Positions 28,492-37,885 are shown, counted from the stretch's first letter. The stretch is 64,000 nucleotides of DNA from Clostridiaceae bacterium (GCA_003554105.1 PWFQ01000006.1:67036-131035); one strand, 5' to 3'. The notes: generated by a model not told the origin, from the letters alone. Numbers and translations: made by a program.

Positions 28492-30412
28492 AATATTAGG
28501 AGATCGTTACGAAATCATTGAAAAAGTCGGGATCGGTGGAATGGCAGTGGTCTACAAGGCCAAATGCCGTCTTCTTAACCGTTATGTGGGAATAAAGGTT
28601 TTACGGCCGGAGTTTACGGAGGATGAGGACCTGGTACGAAAGTTTAAACGGGAATCCCAGGCTGCAGCCAGTCTTTCCCATCCGAATATTGTCAACGTCT
28701 ATGATGTAGGCCAATGGGAAGACACCTTTTATATTGTGATGGAATACATTGAAGGAGTCACACTAAAAGACTACATTGAAGAAAGAGGAAGCCTCGGTGA
28801 ACGTCAAGCTCTGAACATCGGAAAGCAAATTGCAAAAGGATTGAAGCACGCCCATCTTAACGGGATTATTCATAGAGATATCAAGCCTCATAACATCCTG
28901 ATTAAGAAAGAAGAGGACGGCAGGATCATGGCAAAGGTGACGGATTTCGGCATCGCTCTTGCGACCACCTCTTCAACATTGACGAATACAGGAAGTATTG
29001 TGGGATCTGTGCATTATTTCTCCCCTGAACAGGGTCGGGGAGGATATGTTGATGAAAAATCCGATCTGTATTCTCTGGGAATTGTAATGTATCAAATGGT
29101 AACTGGAAGGGTCCCCTTTAATGCCAAAACACCGATTGCCATTGCTTTGAAGCATTCTCAACAGCAACCGGTCCCCCCGCGGGATTATAATGAAAATATT
29201 AGTGAAGAATTGGAAGCGATCATTTTAAAACTTTTGGAAAAAGAGCAATCCATGAGGTATCAGAATGCGGAGTCTCTTATACAGGATCTGGTCAGTATGG
29301 AAGAGGAAGGGAAGGATCTGCAGGGACTTCATGCCAGAATGAATCCCCACGACGCCTCCACACAGGTGATGGGAAAAAATGAGGAAAAGCCCTATCACAC
29401 AAAGGTAAAAAAGGCAAGAAGAGAAGAAGGGAAAAAGAAGGAAGGACCCTCCAAAGCTTCAATTATTGCCATTGTCCTTGCTGTGATCATTATCATTGGT
29501 GGAGGATTTGGACTGGGGTATGCCTATGTCAGAGGTCTTCTTGGGGGAGTGGAGGAAGTTGAAGTTCCTGAAGTTATCGGAATGGAGCTGGAGGAAGCGA
29601 TTGAAACTCTTGAGACGAATAATCTTCTCTATGAGATAAGCGAAATCTATCACCCTGAAGTTCCTGAAAATATTGTGGTTTCCCAACGGCCGGGAACCGG
29701 AAGAATGGTCCTGGCGGAAAGCACTGTGGAGCTCCAGGTAAGCATTGGTCCTGAAATGGTCCTTGTTCCAAACCTCGTTCGGGAGAAATTGATGGATGCA
29801 GAATTGATTCTGCGGGAAGCGGGATTGATCCTCGGAGAAGTGACCTATGAGGAAAGTGATTTTCCTGAAGGGGTTATCCTCTCGCAAAGTCCTGATTTCC
29901 GGGAGGAAGTGCGTAACGGCTCAGCCATCGATATTGTCGTCAGTGAAGGAATGCCAACGCTGATGCCTGATTTAAGCGGTTTGACCCGTATCGAAGCCGA
30001 GAGAATTATTCGTTCCATCGGTTTGATTCCTGGAGAAATCACCGAGGAGAATCATGAAGAAGTTCCCATGGGAAGAGTCATCAGTCAAAGCATCCCCGGA
30101 GAATCAGAAGTGGAAGCCGACGAAATCGTGGATTTTGTCTTGAGTCTGGGTCCCGAAGAGGAAGAAGTGGTGCCTGAGGAAATAACGAAGGAGATTGAAA
30201 TTTCTCTGGCTGAGTTTGAGGGCGTTGTTGTAGTTGAAGTGTTTGAGGTCATTTCTGCGACGAATCAGAGAAGAATTCACAGGGAAGAGTATGATACTGA
30301 AGATGTCAGCATCGTTCGTATTCCCTTTACTGCAGAGGAAGGCTCAGGTGAAAAAATCTTTGATGTGGAAATTGACGGTGCCTTTTATGATGAGGTGAAA
30401 CTTGAATTTTAG
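28481..30412 (+). CDS. prkC: PASTA-domain serine/threonine protein kinase PrkC
   Basis: Membrane kinase that senses peptidoglycan fragments and controls growth, division or germination. 643 residues: kinase 1-270 (glycine loop VGIGGMAVVYKA, K39, HRD 131-133, DFG 155-157, activation loop SPEQGRGG), basic juxtamembrane 300-325, membrane helix about 326-347, then three PASTA repeats at about 358-423, 426-489 and 491-557. An extra C-terminal region (558-643) after an acidic linker has a beta-rich look and is not a PASTA repeat; I do not recognise it. Follows prpC. Confidence 0.96.
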   Translation: MIGKILGDRYEIIEKVGIGGMAVVYKAKCRLLNRYVGIKVLRPEFTEDEDLVRKFKRESQAAASLSHPNIVNVYDVGQWEDTFYIVMEYIEGVTLKDYIEERGSLGERQALNIGKQIAKGLKHAHLNGIIHRDIKPHNILIKKEEDGRIMAKVTDFGIALATTSSTLTNTGSIVGSVHYFSPEQGRGGYVDEKSDLYSLGIVMYQMVTGRVPFNAKTPIAIALKHSQQQPVPPRDYNENISEELEAIILKLLEKEQSMRYQNAESLIQDLVSMEEEGKDLQGLHARMNPHDASTQVMGKNEEKPYHTKVKKARREEGKKKEGPSKASIIAIVLAVIIIIGGGFGLGYAYVRGLLGGVEEVEVPEVIGMELEEAIETLETNNLLYEISEIYHPEVPENIVVSQRPGTGRMVLAESTVELQVSIGPEMVLVPNLVREKLMDAELILREAGLILGEVTYEESDFPEGVILSQSPDFREEVRNGSAIDIVVSEGMPTLMPDLSGLTRIEAERIIRSIGLIPGEITEENHEEVPMGRVISQSIPGESEVEADEIVDFVLSLGPEEEEVVPEEITKEIEISLAEFEGVVVVEVFEVISATNQRRIHREEYDTEDVSIVRIPFTAEEGSGEKIFDVEIDGAFYDEVKLEF

Positions 30413-30425
30413 TGGGGGGTAAAGG

Positions 30426-31322
30426 ATGGAAAAAGGGAAGATCATCAAAGCCATCAGCGGATTTTTCTATGTGAAAACCGAAAAGGGGCTTTACGAGTGT
30501 AAGGGAAGAGGAATTCTTCGAAAAGAGAAAATAAGACCCCTTGTGGGGGATATGGTGGAGATCTCCGTGAAAGAGGGAGATAAGAAGGAAGGTATCGTTG
30601 AGAAGGTGCTTCCCCGAAAAAATCAGCTGCTACGGCCTGAAATCGTCAATGTGGATCAGGTGATTATCGTTCTTTCCTCCAAAAACCCCAGTCCATCACT
30701 CATGCTGACCGATAAGATTATCTCTTTGGGGGAACGGCAAGGACTTTCCGTTGTTCTCTGTCTTAACAAGGCGGATCTTTTGGAAAAGGAGGATCTTCTG
30801 ATTGTTGAGATGAAGAAGATTTATGAACCGGTGGGCTACCCCATTGTATTGACCAGCACAAAAAAAGCGATGGGAATTGAAGATTTATCCCGGGAGCTGA
30901 AGGGAAAGGTATCGGTATTTGCAGGACCATCGGGAGTGGGAAAATCCAGTCTGCTGAATGCAATCAAGCCTGGACTTTCCCTGAAAACCGGAGAGGTTAG
31001 CGAGAGAATCCAGCGGGGAAAACATACCACGAGGCATACGGAACTGATGGAGATCTGGGAAGACGGCTGGGTGGCGGATACACCGGGTTTTGGTCATCTT
31101 GATATTGATGAGATTCCCAGAGAAGACCTGCGTTTTACCTTCCGGGATTTTTTAGAACCGATGGAGGAGTGTAAATTTCTGTCCTGTCTCCATTTAAAAG
31201 AGCCAAACTGCGGTGTGAAAAAAGCGGTAAAAGAAGGACGGATTGCAAAAAAACGCTATGAACATTATGAGCATTTTATGATGAACTATGAGACAAAACC
31301 TTGGAAAAGGAGTGGAATGTAA
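30426..31322 (+). CDS. rsgA: Ribosome small-subunit-dependent GTPase RsgA
   Basis: Circularly permuted GTPase that helps mature the 30S subunit. 298 residues: an OB-like N-terminal domain (1-70), NKAD before the P-loop (permuted order), P-loop AGPSGVGKSSLLNAI, DTPGFG, then a zinc-binding C-terminus with CKFLSCLHLKEPNC. Conserved order prkC-rsgA-rpe as in Bacillus yloQ. The stop codon shares one base with the rpe start (TAATG). Confidence 0.96.
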   Translation: MEKGKIIKAISGFFYVKTEKGLYECKGRGILRKEKIRPLVGDMVEISVKEGDKKEGIVEKVLPRKNQLLRPEIVNVDQVIIVLSSKNPSPSLMLTDKIISLGERQGLSVVLCLNKADLLEKEDLLIVEMKKIYEPVGYPIVLTSTKKAMGIEDLSRELKGKVSVFAGPSGVGKSSLLNAIKPGLSLKTGEVSERIQRGKHTTRHTELMEIWEDGWVADTPGFGHLDIDEIPREDLRFTFRDFLEPMEECKFLSCLHLKEPNCGVKKAVKEGRIAKKRYEHYEHFMMNYETKPWKRSGM

Positions 31323-31987
31323 TGAAAATTGCACCATCCATTTTATCAGCGGATTTCGGAAATCTCCTGAGGGATGTCAGGGAAGTGGAAAAGGCGGGTT
31401 GTGAATATCTTCATATTGATGTCATGGACGGTCACTTTGTGCCCAACATCACCATCGGACCATTAGTGGTAAAAGCTCTGAAGGGAAAAGTGGATATGAT
31501 TTTTGATGTTCACTTGATGATCGAAAACCCGGAGAAATACATTGATGAGTTTGCAAAAAGCGGTGCAGACATCATTACAATTCATCAGGAAGCGACTCCC
31601 CATCTGCATCGGGGAATTCAGATGATCAGGAATCATGGAATAAAAGCGGGGGTATCCCTGAATCCTGCCACACCGGTAGAAACGTTGGAATACATTCTCC
31701 CCGATGTGGACATGGTTTTGATTATGTCTGTGAATCCAGGATTTGGAGGACAGAAGTATATTCCTGAAATGACGAAAAAAATCCGGAAAATGAAAGAGAT
31801 GATCCTTAAAATCAACCCGGAAGTCTCCATCCAGGTGGATGGCGGAATTAAGCCGGAAAATGTGCGTGAAGTCGTAAAAGCCGGCGGGGAGATTATTGTA
31901 GCAGGATCAGCTATTTTCAATAAAGAGAATATCCATCAAGCAGTTCATGACCTCAGGGTGGCCGGTGAAGGCGGAGGATCAAAATGA
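31322..31987 (+). CDS. rpe: Ribulose-phosphate 3-epimerase
   Basis: Interconverts ribulose 5-phosphate and xylulose 5-phosphate in the pentose phosphate pathway. 221 residues of TIM-barrel type: start KIAPSILSADFGNL, metal ligands in HIDVMDGHFVPNI and VHLMIENP, VNPGFGGQKYIPE and VDGGIKPENV. Start at ATG 31322 behind AAGGAGTGG; overlaps thiN by four bases (ATGA). Confidence 0.97.
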   Translation: MKIAPSILSADFGNLLRDVREVEKAGCEYLHIDVMDGHFVPNITIGPLVVKALKGKVDMIFDVHLMIENPEKYIDEFAKSGADIITIHQEATPHLHRGIQMIRNHGIKAGVSLNPATPVETLEYILPDVDMVLIMSVNPGFGGQKYIPEMTKKIRKMKEMILKINPEVSIQVDGGIKPENVREVVKAGGEIIVAGSAIFNKENIHQAVHDLRVAGEGGGSK

Positions 31988-32619
31988 AATGTGTAATCGT
32001 TACCAATGGGCAGATTGATGATTATCAGTGGTTGAAGAAGCAGGTGGAATCTGCAGACATCCTTTTGTGTGCTGACGGTGCTGCAAAACACTTAATGAAC
32101 ATTGACGTTTATCCGGATTGTATTCTGGGAGATTTTGACTCCATTGATCAGGAGTCCATGGAGTGGATTCGAAAGAAGAAAATCAGTGAAGAGCATTTTC
32201 CCCCAAAAAAGGATGTGACCGATACCGATATTGCCATCGATTACGCGTTAAGTTATCAGCCGGAAGAAATCATTATTTTGGGTGCCCTTGGTACCCGAAT
32301 GGATCATACTTTGGGGAATCTCTATCTTTTGGAGAAGTATCGAAACTCTGTTGAGTCACTTATCATCATGAATCCACAGAATATGATATCACTTATTGAA
32401 GGATCACTGAATATTCAACATCAGAAGAATACAATCGCGTCGATCATACCAATCTCAGAAAAGCTTGAGGGTATAACCCTGGAAGGGTTTGAGTACCCTT
32501 TACAGGAGGGCACGCTGATCCGTGGAGATTCCAAAGGAATCAGCAATCGTATCGTTGAAGAGAACGCAAAGGTATGTATCGAAAAAGGCATAGGGTTTTT
32601 CATTCTGGCATGGGAGTAA
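31984..32619 (+). CDS. thiN: Thiamine pyrophosphokinase
   Basis: Makes thiamine diphosphate from thiamine and ATP. 211 residues; CADGAAKHLMNIDVYPDCI, LGDFDSID and KDVTDTDIAIDYAL are the catalytic-domain motifs, and ALGTRMDHTLGN follows. The C-terminal domain has TLIRGDSKGISN. Coupled to rpe by an ATGA overlap; last gene of the group. Confidence 0.95.
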   Translation: MKCVIVTNGQIDDYQWLKKQVESADILLCADGAAKHLMNIDVYPDCILGDFDSIDQESMEWIRKKKISEEHFPPKKDVTDTDIAIDYALSYQPEEIIILGALGTRMDHTLGNLYLLEKYRNSVESLIIMNPQNMISLIEGSLNIQHQKNTIASIIPISEKLEGITLEGFEYPLQEGTLIRGDSKGISNRIVEENAKVCIEKGIGFFILAWE

Positions 32620-32631
32620 CTTCCTTGAAAA

Positions 32632-32744
32632 AGTGCAAAAAAAAACCCGACGGGTAGACCTACCGGGTAATTCTTCTTTGAAACATCGGGTACAATAAGG
32701 ATTTCAAAAAGCCTGCTATAAGTGATAGAAGGCTTTTTTGCACT
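32632..32744. repeat. Long-range inverted repeat enclosing two hairpins
   Basis: AGTGCAAAAAA (32632-32642) and TTTTTTGCACT (32734-32744) are exact reverse complements. Inside are a GC-rich hairpin (ACCCG/CGGGT with GGTA-GACC-TACC, about 32646-32669) and the terminator at 32706-32739. The outer right arm overlaps the T tract of that terminator. The whole lies between convergent thiN and rpmB. Confidence 0.6.
32706..32739. terminator. Bidirectional terminator between thiN and rpmB
   Basis: AAAAAGCCT (32706-32714) pairs with AGGCTTTTT around an inner CTAT-AAGTG-ATAG stem; T run on the plus strand and AAAAA on the left give a T run on the reverse strand too. It serves both convergent genes. Confidence 0.9.
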
Positions 32745-32759
32745 CTTGACTTATAAAGA

Positions 32760-32951
32760 TTATAATGCCCGCTGCACTCTACCGGATCGTAGGCATCGCG
32801 TACACACCCGAATCCTTCTGGGTGAACCGTCGATGATTGCCTTTACTCTTCGCAAGTTCGGCGCCCATTTTCTCTTGTTGTGATTAACAGCGTGGCTTAC
32901 TCTATGTCCTGATACAACTCCTTTATTGCAAACTGCACAAACCTTAGCCAT
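32760..32951 (-). CDS. rpmB: 50S ribosomal protein L28
   Basis: Large-subunit protein, 63 residues. It has paired cysteines (CAVC near the N-terminus, CTRC near the C-terminus) so it is the zinc-binding form; core GHRVSHAVNHNKRKWAPNL. Start at ATG 32951 behind GGAGGAGG; a longer in-frame start upstream overlaps that ribosome site. The gene stands alone between thiN and the Asp23-like gene as in Bacillus. Confidence 0.97.
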   Translation of the reverse strand: MAKVCAVCNKGVVSGHRVSHAVNHNKRKWAPNLRRVKAIIDGSPRRIRVCTRCLRSGRVQRAL

Positions 32952-32997
32952 TATATACACCTCCTCCAAGGGTTGTCTAAACCTTTAAAACACTATA

Positions 32998-33026
32998 ATG
33001 TTATCATATGAAACAGGGTTTGGCAA
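32998..33026 (-). promoter_or_regulatory. Probable promoter for rpmB
   Basis: Reverse strand: TTGCCA (33026-33021), 17-base spacer ending TGA, then TAACAT (33003-32998), which gives a TGn extended -10. The start would be about 40 bases before the rpmB ATG. Confidence 0.45.
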
Positions 33027-33103
33027 GCTTTTTCTTTTAAAGAATTGAACGAGGAAGCATCCTCCATTCATTAAAGCCCGGGGAAGGAAAATTTTTTCCC
33101 ATG

Positions 33104-33132
33104 TTGCACTATTGGTGTCCTTATTATAAAAT
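33104..33132 (+). promoter_or_regulatory. Possible promoter for the Asp23-fakA pair
   Basis: TTGCAC (33104-33109), 17 bases, TAAAAT (33127-33132), in an AT-rich stretch 93 bases before the ATG at 33225. Confidence 0.4.
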
Positions 33133-33224
33133 AAAGAATAGACCACTTGCATAGAGATCAGAAAACATGATGAGTAGAAAAATAGAGAAGGATCGGTATG
33201 CATAAAAAAGAAGGAGGTTTACGC

Positions 33225-33581
33225 ATGTCTGGAAAAATTATGAGCCAATATGGTGAAATCGTGATTGATGATCAAGTACTGGCTACGATTGCGGGAAATG
33301 CTGCCATGGAGTGCTACGGTCTGGTGGGTATGGCTGCAAAGTCTGCTGCCGGAGGATTTGCTGAATTACTGAAAAGGGAGCATTCAGGAAAGGGTGTTAA
33401 AATCACCACGAAGGATAATCTGATCACCATCGATTTGTTTATTATTGTAGAGTTCGGAACGAAAATTTCTGTTGTTGCCAATAATATCATTGAGAAAGTA
33501 AAATACAATATTGAAAACCTGACGGGAATGAAAGTCGACAAAGTGAATATTCACGTACAGGGAATCCGAGTAGAAAAATAG
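33225..33581 (+). CDS. Asp23/Gls24 family envelope stress protein (YloU)
   Basis: 118 residues of the Asp23/Gls24 (DUF322) family: YGEIVIDDQVLATIAGNAAMEC, GLVGM, then a C-terminal VNIHVQGIRV. Family members sit at the membrane and are tied to envelope stress or lipid metabolism. Start ATG 33225 is seven bases after AAGGAGG. It is followed directly by the fatty acid kinase-like gene, the standard yloU-yloV pair. Confidence 0.94.
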   Translation: MSGKIMSQYGEIVIDDQVLATIAGNAAMECYGLVGMAAKSAAGGFAELLKREHSGKGVKITTKDNLITIDLFIIVEFGTKISVVANNIIEKVKYNIENLTGMKVDKVNIHVQGIRVEK

Positions 33582-33596
33582 GAAGGAGGGATCAGT

Positions 33597-35207
33597 GTGG
33601 CAACCGAACAGATAACTGGTCCATTGTTGAAAGATATGATATTGTCCGGTGGACAGGCACTTGAAAAAAATAAAGGGATTGTGGATGAACTGAATGTTTT
33701 CCCTGTCCCTGACGGAGATACGGGAACAAATATGTCCCTGACCATGCAATCCGCCATCCGTGAGGTAAAGGCATTAAAGGGAGAATCCGTAGAAGAAATC
33801 GCCGATGCGGCAGCCAACGGCTCCTTAATGGGAGCCCGGGGAAATTCAGGAGTAATCCTTTCCCAGTTGCTTCGGGGATTTGCAAAAGGAGTCAAGGGAA
33901 AAGAGACATTGACCACCGCTGATCTGGCAGAGGCCTTGAAAATGGGCTCTGATACCGCATATAAAGCAGTAATGAAGCCGGTGGAGGGAACAATTCTTAC
34001 CGTCGCAAGGGAAAGTGCGGAGTACGCAGTGAAGCTTGCGAAGAAGGAAAAAGATATAGAGGATTTTCTTGAAAAAGTCATCTATCAAGCGGAAAACACC
34101 TTGCAGCGGACCCCTGATATGTTGGATGTGCTTAAGGAAGCCGGTGTAGTTGATTCCGGAGGAAAGGGATTGATCTACATTTACCTTGGTATTTTAGGAG
34201 CTCTACGGGGAGAAACCCCTTCAAGTGAGGACTTTGACATTATCAACCGTACGGTGGAGCACGTTCATGAAATGAATGTGTCGGGAGAGCTTGAGTTCGG
34301 TTACTGTACAGAATTTATCATTCATGGAGAGGGAAACGAGCCTGAAGACTTCCGGGAAGAAATTAAGGACGAGGGAGATTCCCTTCTGGTGGTGGGAAAT
34401 GAAAAACTCATCAAAGTTCATATTCATACCAATAATCCGGGGAAGGTCATGGAAAAGGCCATGGAACTGGGATCCCTGTCAGACATTAAAATCGATAATA
34501 TGCGAATGCAGCTTGATAGCAGAAAGCTCTCGAAAAAAGAAGACAAGGAAAAGGATTACGGGTTCATCACCGTATCCATGGGGGACGGAATTGAAAAAAT
34601 CTTCAAGGACTTCAATGTGGATTACGTGATTAAAGGCGGACAGACCATGAACCCCAGCACGGAGGATTTCATGAAGGCCATTGATGAGGTCAATGCCAAG
34701 AACATTTTTATTCTTCCCAATAACAGCAACATTATCATGGCAGCCAACCAAGCACGGGAACTGGCGAAGAAAAATGTTCTTGTGGTACCGACTAAAACCG
34801 TTCCTCAGGGGATTGCCGCAATGATCGGTTTCAACCCCGGGAACAGCCCGGAAGAGAACCTGACGGAAATGACGGAAATGATGGAAGAGCTCTCAACGGG
34901 ACAGGTAACCTATGCAGTCCGGGATACCGTGGTCAATCATAAGAAGATTAAAAAGGGGAATATCTTAGGTCTCGGTGACGGCAAGATTCAATCCGTAGGG
35001 AAGAATGTTGAAAAGGTAGCTCTTGAGCTACTGGAGAATCTGGTGAATGAGGACCATGAGATCATCACTCTATTCTATGGTGATGAAATTGAGGAAAAAG
35101 CAGCAAACAAATTGAAGGAAAAGATTGAAAAGCGTTTTGATGAGTGTGAAGTGGAAATGTATTATGGAGGCCAACCTCTCTATTATTATCTGCTTTCTGT
35201 TGAATAA
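33597..35207 (+). CDS. fakA: DAK2-domain protein, fatty acid kinase subunit FakA (YloV)
   Basis: ATP-binding subunit that phosphorylates fatty acids held by FakB. 536 residues: an N-terminal Dak phosphatase-like (DAK2) domain with NVFPVPDGDTGTNMSLTM and GSLMGARGNSGVILSQLLRG, a middle domain (GELEFGYCTEFIIHG), and a C-terminal DegV-like region (NIFILPNNSNIIMAANQA). Start GTG behind GGAAGGAGGG. FakB is not in this window. Acyl phosphate made here feeds PlsX/PlsY, and plsX is at 43178. Confidence 0.92.
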   Translation: MATEQITGPLLKDMILSGGQALEKNKGIVDELNVFPVPDGDTGTNMSLTMQSAIREVKALKGESVEEIADAAANGSLMGARGNSGVILSQLLRGFAKGVKGKETLTTADLAEALKMGSDTAYKAVMKPVEGTILTVARESAEYAVKLAKKEKDIEDFLEKVIYQAENTLQRTPDMLDVLKEAGVVDSGGKGLIYIYLGILGALRGETPSSEDFDIINRTVEHVHEMNVSGELEFGYCTEFIIHGEGNEPEDFREEIKDEGDSLLVVGNEKLIKVHIHTNNPGKVMEKAMELGSLSDIKIDNMRMQLDSRKLSKKEDKEKDYGFITVSMGDGIEKIFKDFNVDYVIKGGQTMNPSTEDFMKAIDEVNAKNIFILPNNSNIIMAANQARELAKKNVLVVPTKTVPQGIAAMIGFNPGNSPEENLTEMTEMMEELSTGQVTYAVRDTVVNHKKIKKGNILGLGDGKIQSVGKNVEKVALELLENLVNEDHEIITLFYGDEIEEKAANKLKEKIEKRFDECEVEMYYGGQPLYYYLLSVE

Positions 35208-35238
35208 GAAACAGTTAAACTGTTTCTTATTCTTTTTC
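35202..35238 (+). terminator. Intrinsic terminator after fakA
   Basis: Perfect 14-base stem GAATAAGAAACAGT (35202-35215) with ACTGTTTCTTATTC (35219-35232), loop TAA, then TTTTT. The fakA stop codon lies inside the left arm. Confidence 0.92.
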
Positions 35239-35272
35239 ATCGTCTAAAAATCCGAGAAGGGGGAAGAAACCC

Positions 35273-37327
35273 ATGGACTTTCTTGATGAATCGGTGGATG
35301 TGGTCCAGGGGGTGGGACCGAAGAAAAAAGAATCCCTGGAGAAAATGGGGATCCGATCACTAGGTGATCTTCTCTACCACTTTCCCCGTTCCTATGAGGA
35401 CAGAAGAACCATTAAAACCCTCTCTCTGGTGGAAGAGGGAGATAAAGTGTCCATATCCCTTAGTATTATTCCGCTGAAAAAAAAAGGACGATATGGAAAA
35501 GTTAAAGGATTTACCCAGGTCATCGGAGAAGATTCCACAGGAAGAATCCTGTTGACCTTTTTTAATCAGCCCTATTTACATAAACGGTTGAAGGAAGGGA
35601 TGAGAGTCGTTACCTTCGGCGAGATTAAACGGGGGCCCCGGGGATTGGAGATGATCAATCCCGATTTTTACGACGCTGAGGAAGAAATCAAAGAAAAAAT
35701 TCTCCCAATCTATCCCTTGGGAAACGCCTTGACTCAGAAAGATTTTCGGCGCTTTATCTTTTGGGTGCTGAATGAATTAAAAGAAAGAGAAAACAGTGAT
35801 TTGCAGTATGACCCTCTTCCACGTCAAGTGATAGAGAAAAACAAACTGTGGTATTGGGCACCCGCCTTATGGGGAGTCCATTATCCCCGGGAGGAAAAGG
35901 AACTGCGGGTTGCAAAATATCGACTGGTCTATGAGGAGTTCTTCCATTTGATGGTAACACTCGGTTACGCTAAGGGAAGAGTAAAAGAGGAGGAAGGATA
36001 CGCCTATAAGGTTTTTCATAAATCTGAGGAATTCCTGGACCGGCTTCCTTTTTCCCTTACGAACCATCAGAAAAAAGTAATTCAGGAGGTTTTTCGGGAT
36101 TTGAAAAAGAAAACTCCGATGAATCGAATAATTCAAGGGGATGTGGGTTCAGGGAAAACCGCGGTTGCCATGGCGGCATTGGCTGCAACGGTGGAAAACG
36201 GTTATCAGGCAGGGTTTATGGTGCCCACCGAGGTTTTGGCAAAACAACACTATTTAACCCTGACAAAAATGATGAACTCTTTGAATTGCAACGTGGGTCT
36301 TTTGATCGGAAGCATGAGACCGAAGGAAAAAAAAGAGATCAAGGCAGCCCTTTTATCAGGAGAGATTGATCTTCTCATCGGAACCCATGCCCTCATCACA
36401 GAAGATGTGAAGTTTAAAAATCTCGCCTTTGTCATTACCGATGAACAGCACCGTTTCGGTGTCCGGCAGCGAAAAAGCCTGGGAGGGAAAGGGAAAAACC
36501 CCCACACACTGGTCATGAGCGCAACACCGATTCCAAGAACTTTAGCACTGATTCTATACGGTGACCTGGAGGTTTCCACTATAGAAGGGCTTCCCCCGGG
36601 ACGAAAATCCATCTCTACAAGGCTTGTGGAGTCCGGGAATCGAAAACCCGTTTACGAAGAAATAAAAAAATCTCTGGATCAGGGAAGACAGACCTATGTG
36701 ATCTGCCCCTTGATCGAAGAGTCGGAAACCATGGATCTCAACGCGGCGGTAAGCCTCTATGGAGAATTAACCGAAAATCTGCTAAAAGACTATAAAATTG
36801 GACTTTTACATGGTAAAATGACATATAATGAGAAGGATAGAGTGATGAAGGATTTTCAGGAAAATCGCCTGAATGTTCTTGTTTCCACAACCGTTATCGA
36901 AGTGGGGGTGGATGTTCCCAATGCCACGGTCATGGTCATTGAGAACAGCGAACGCTTCGGCCTGGCTCAATTGCATCAGTTGCGGGGAAGGATCGGTAGA
37001 GGTGAACATGCATCCACCTGTTATCTTATTCATGACGGGAAAAATGAACGGAGTCTGGAGCGTCTGAAGATGATGGAGGAAAGTCAGGACGGATTCAAGA
37101 TCGCGGAAAAGGATTTGGAGCTTCGGGGGCCGGGAGAATTTTTCGGACTCCGGCAACATGGAGTCTATTCCTTGAAGATCGGAAATTTTATCCGACATCG
37201 GAAGATTTTAAAAAAAGCCCAGGAGGACGTAAAGGAAGTGTTGAAAGAGGACCCGAAGCTGGCTCACCCTCAAAATCTCAGCCTGCGAACGTTCATTGAG
37301 GCGCGTTTGAGAAACTACGGAGGATAG
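35273..37327 (+). CDS. recG: ATP-dependent DNA helicase RecG
   Basis: Regresses and branch-migrates replication forks and Holliday junctions. 684 residues: OB/wedge domain (about 1-150, starting VQGVGPKKKESLEKMGI), Walker A GDVGSGKT at 289-296, DEQHRFGV as motif II, SATPIPRTLAL, and the C-terminal QLRGRIGRGE and TRG-like region. ATG 35273 follows a purine-rich ribosome site. First gene of the recG-coaD group. Confidence 0.97.
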   Translation: MDFLDESVDVVQGVGPKKKESLEKMGIRSLGDLLYHFPRSYEDRRTIKTLSLVEEGDKVSISLSIIPLKKKGRYGKVKGFTQVIGEDSTGRILLTFFNQPYLHKRLKEGMRVVTFGEIKRGPRGLEMINPDFYDAEEEIKEKILPIYPLGNALTQKDFRRFIFWVLNELKERENSDLQYDPLPRQVIEKNKLWYWAPALWGVHYPREEKELRVAKYRLVYEEFFHLMVTLGYAKGRVKEEEGYAYKVFHKSEEFLDRLPFSLTNHQKKVIQEVFRDLKKKTPMNRIIQGDVGSGKTAVAMAALAATVENGYQAGFMVPTEVLAKQHYLTLTKMMNSLNCNVGLLIGSMRPKEKKEIKAALLSGEIDLLIGTHALITEDVKFKNLAFVITDEQHRFGVRQRKSLGGKGKNPHTLVMSATPIPRTLALILYGDLEVSTIEGLPPGRKSISTRLVESGNRKPVYEEIKKSLDQGRQTYVICPLIEESETMDLNAAVSLYGELTENLLKDYKIGLLHGKMTYNEKDRVMKDFQENRLNVLVSTTVIEVGVDVPNATVMVIENSERFGLAQLHQLRGRIGRGEHASTCYLIHDGKNERSLERLKMMEESQDGFKIAEKDLELRGPGEFFGLRQHGVYSLKIGNFIRHRKILKKAQEDVKEVLKEDPKLAHPQNLSLRTFIEARLRNYGG

Positions 37328-37336
37328 GAGAGATCT

Positions 37337-37885
37337 ATGAGAGTCATTGGAGGAATCGCAAAGGGACAACCCTTAAAATCTATTCCGGGAAAAAAGACAA
37401 GACCCACAACCGATCGTGTAAAGGAATCCATGTTTAATCTGATTCAGCAACATCTCCATGATCGACGGATTCTTGATCTTTTTGCAGGAAGCGGTGCCCT
37501 TGGAATTGAAAGCCTCTCCAGAGGCGCTGAATCTTGTTGTTTCGTCGATGAAAATAGGGGTAGTATTTTAACAATCAGGGAAAACCTGAAAAAAACCAAA
37601 TTTCATGATCATGCCGCAGTGATCCAAATGGATTATCTTCTTGCCCTGGACCACTTAAGCACTAAAAAAGTGGAATTTGACGTGATTTTTTTGGATCCCC
37701 CTTATGAGCGGGAGTTTGTTAAGAGTGCAGTGGATGAAATCATCAGCAGGGATCTTCTCACTGATGGGGGCATCATTGTTGTTGAACAGGATAAAAGGGA
37801 ACAAGCCCTTGAGGAGGGAAAGGGTATTACCCTTTGGAAAGAGAGGACCTACGGGAATACAACCCTTCGGATATATACCCGCTAG
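37337..37885 (+). CDS. rsmD: 16S rRNA (guanine-966-N2)-methyltransferase RsmD
   Basis: Methylates G966 of 16S rRNA. 182 residues: LFAGSGALGIESLSRGAE is the S-adenosylmethionine site and LDPPYE the catalytic DPPY box; the N-terminus RVIGGIAKGQPLKS and RPTTDRVKESMFN are family hallmarks. Immediately precedes coaD, the usual pairing. Confidence 0.96.
   Translation: MRVIGGIAKGQPLKSIPGKKTRPTTDRVKESMFNLIQQHLHDRRILDLFAGSGALGIESLSRGAESCCFVDENRGSILTIRENLKKTKFHDHAAVIQMDYLLALDHLSTKKVEFDVIFLDPPYEREFVKSAVDEIISRDLLTDGGIIVVEQDKREQALEEGKGITLWKERTYGNTTLRIYTR

Noticed and set aside
32745-32766. TTGACT and TATAAT in the 3' end of rpmB on the plus strand
   Set aside because: Spacing is only 9 bases, and there is no plus-strand gene behind it.
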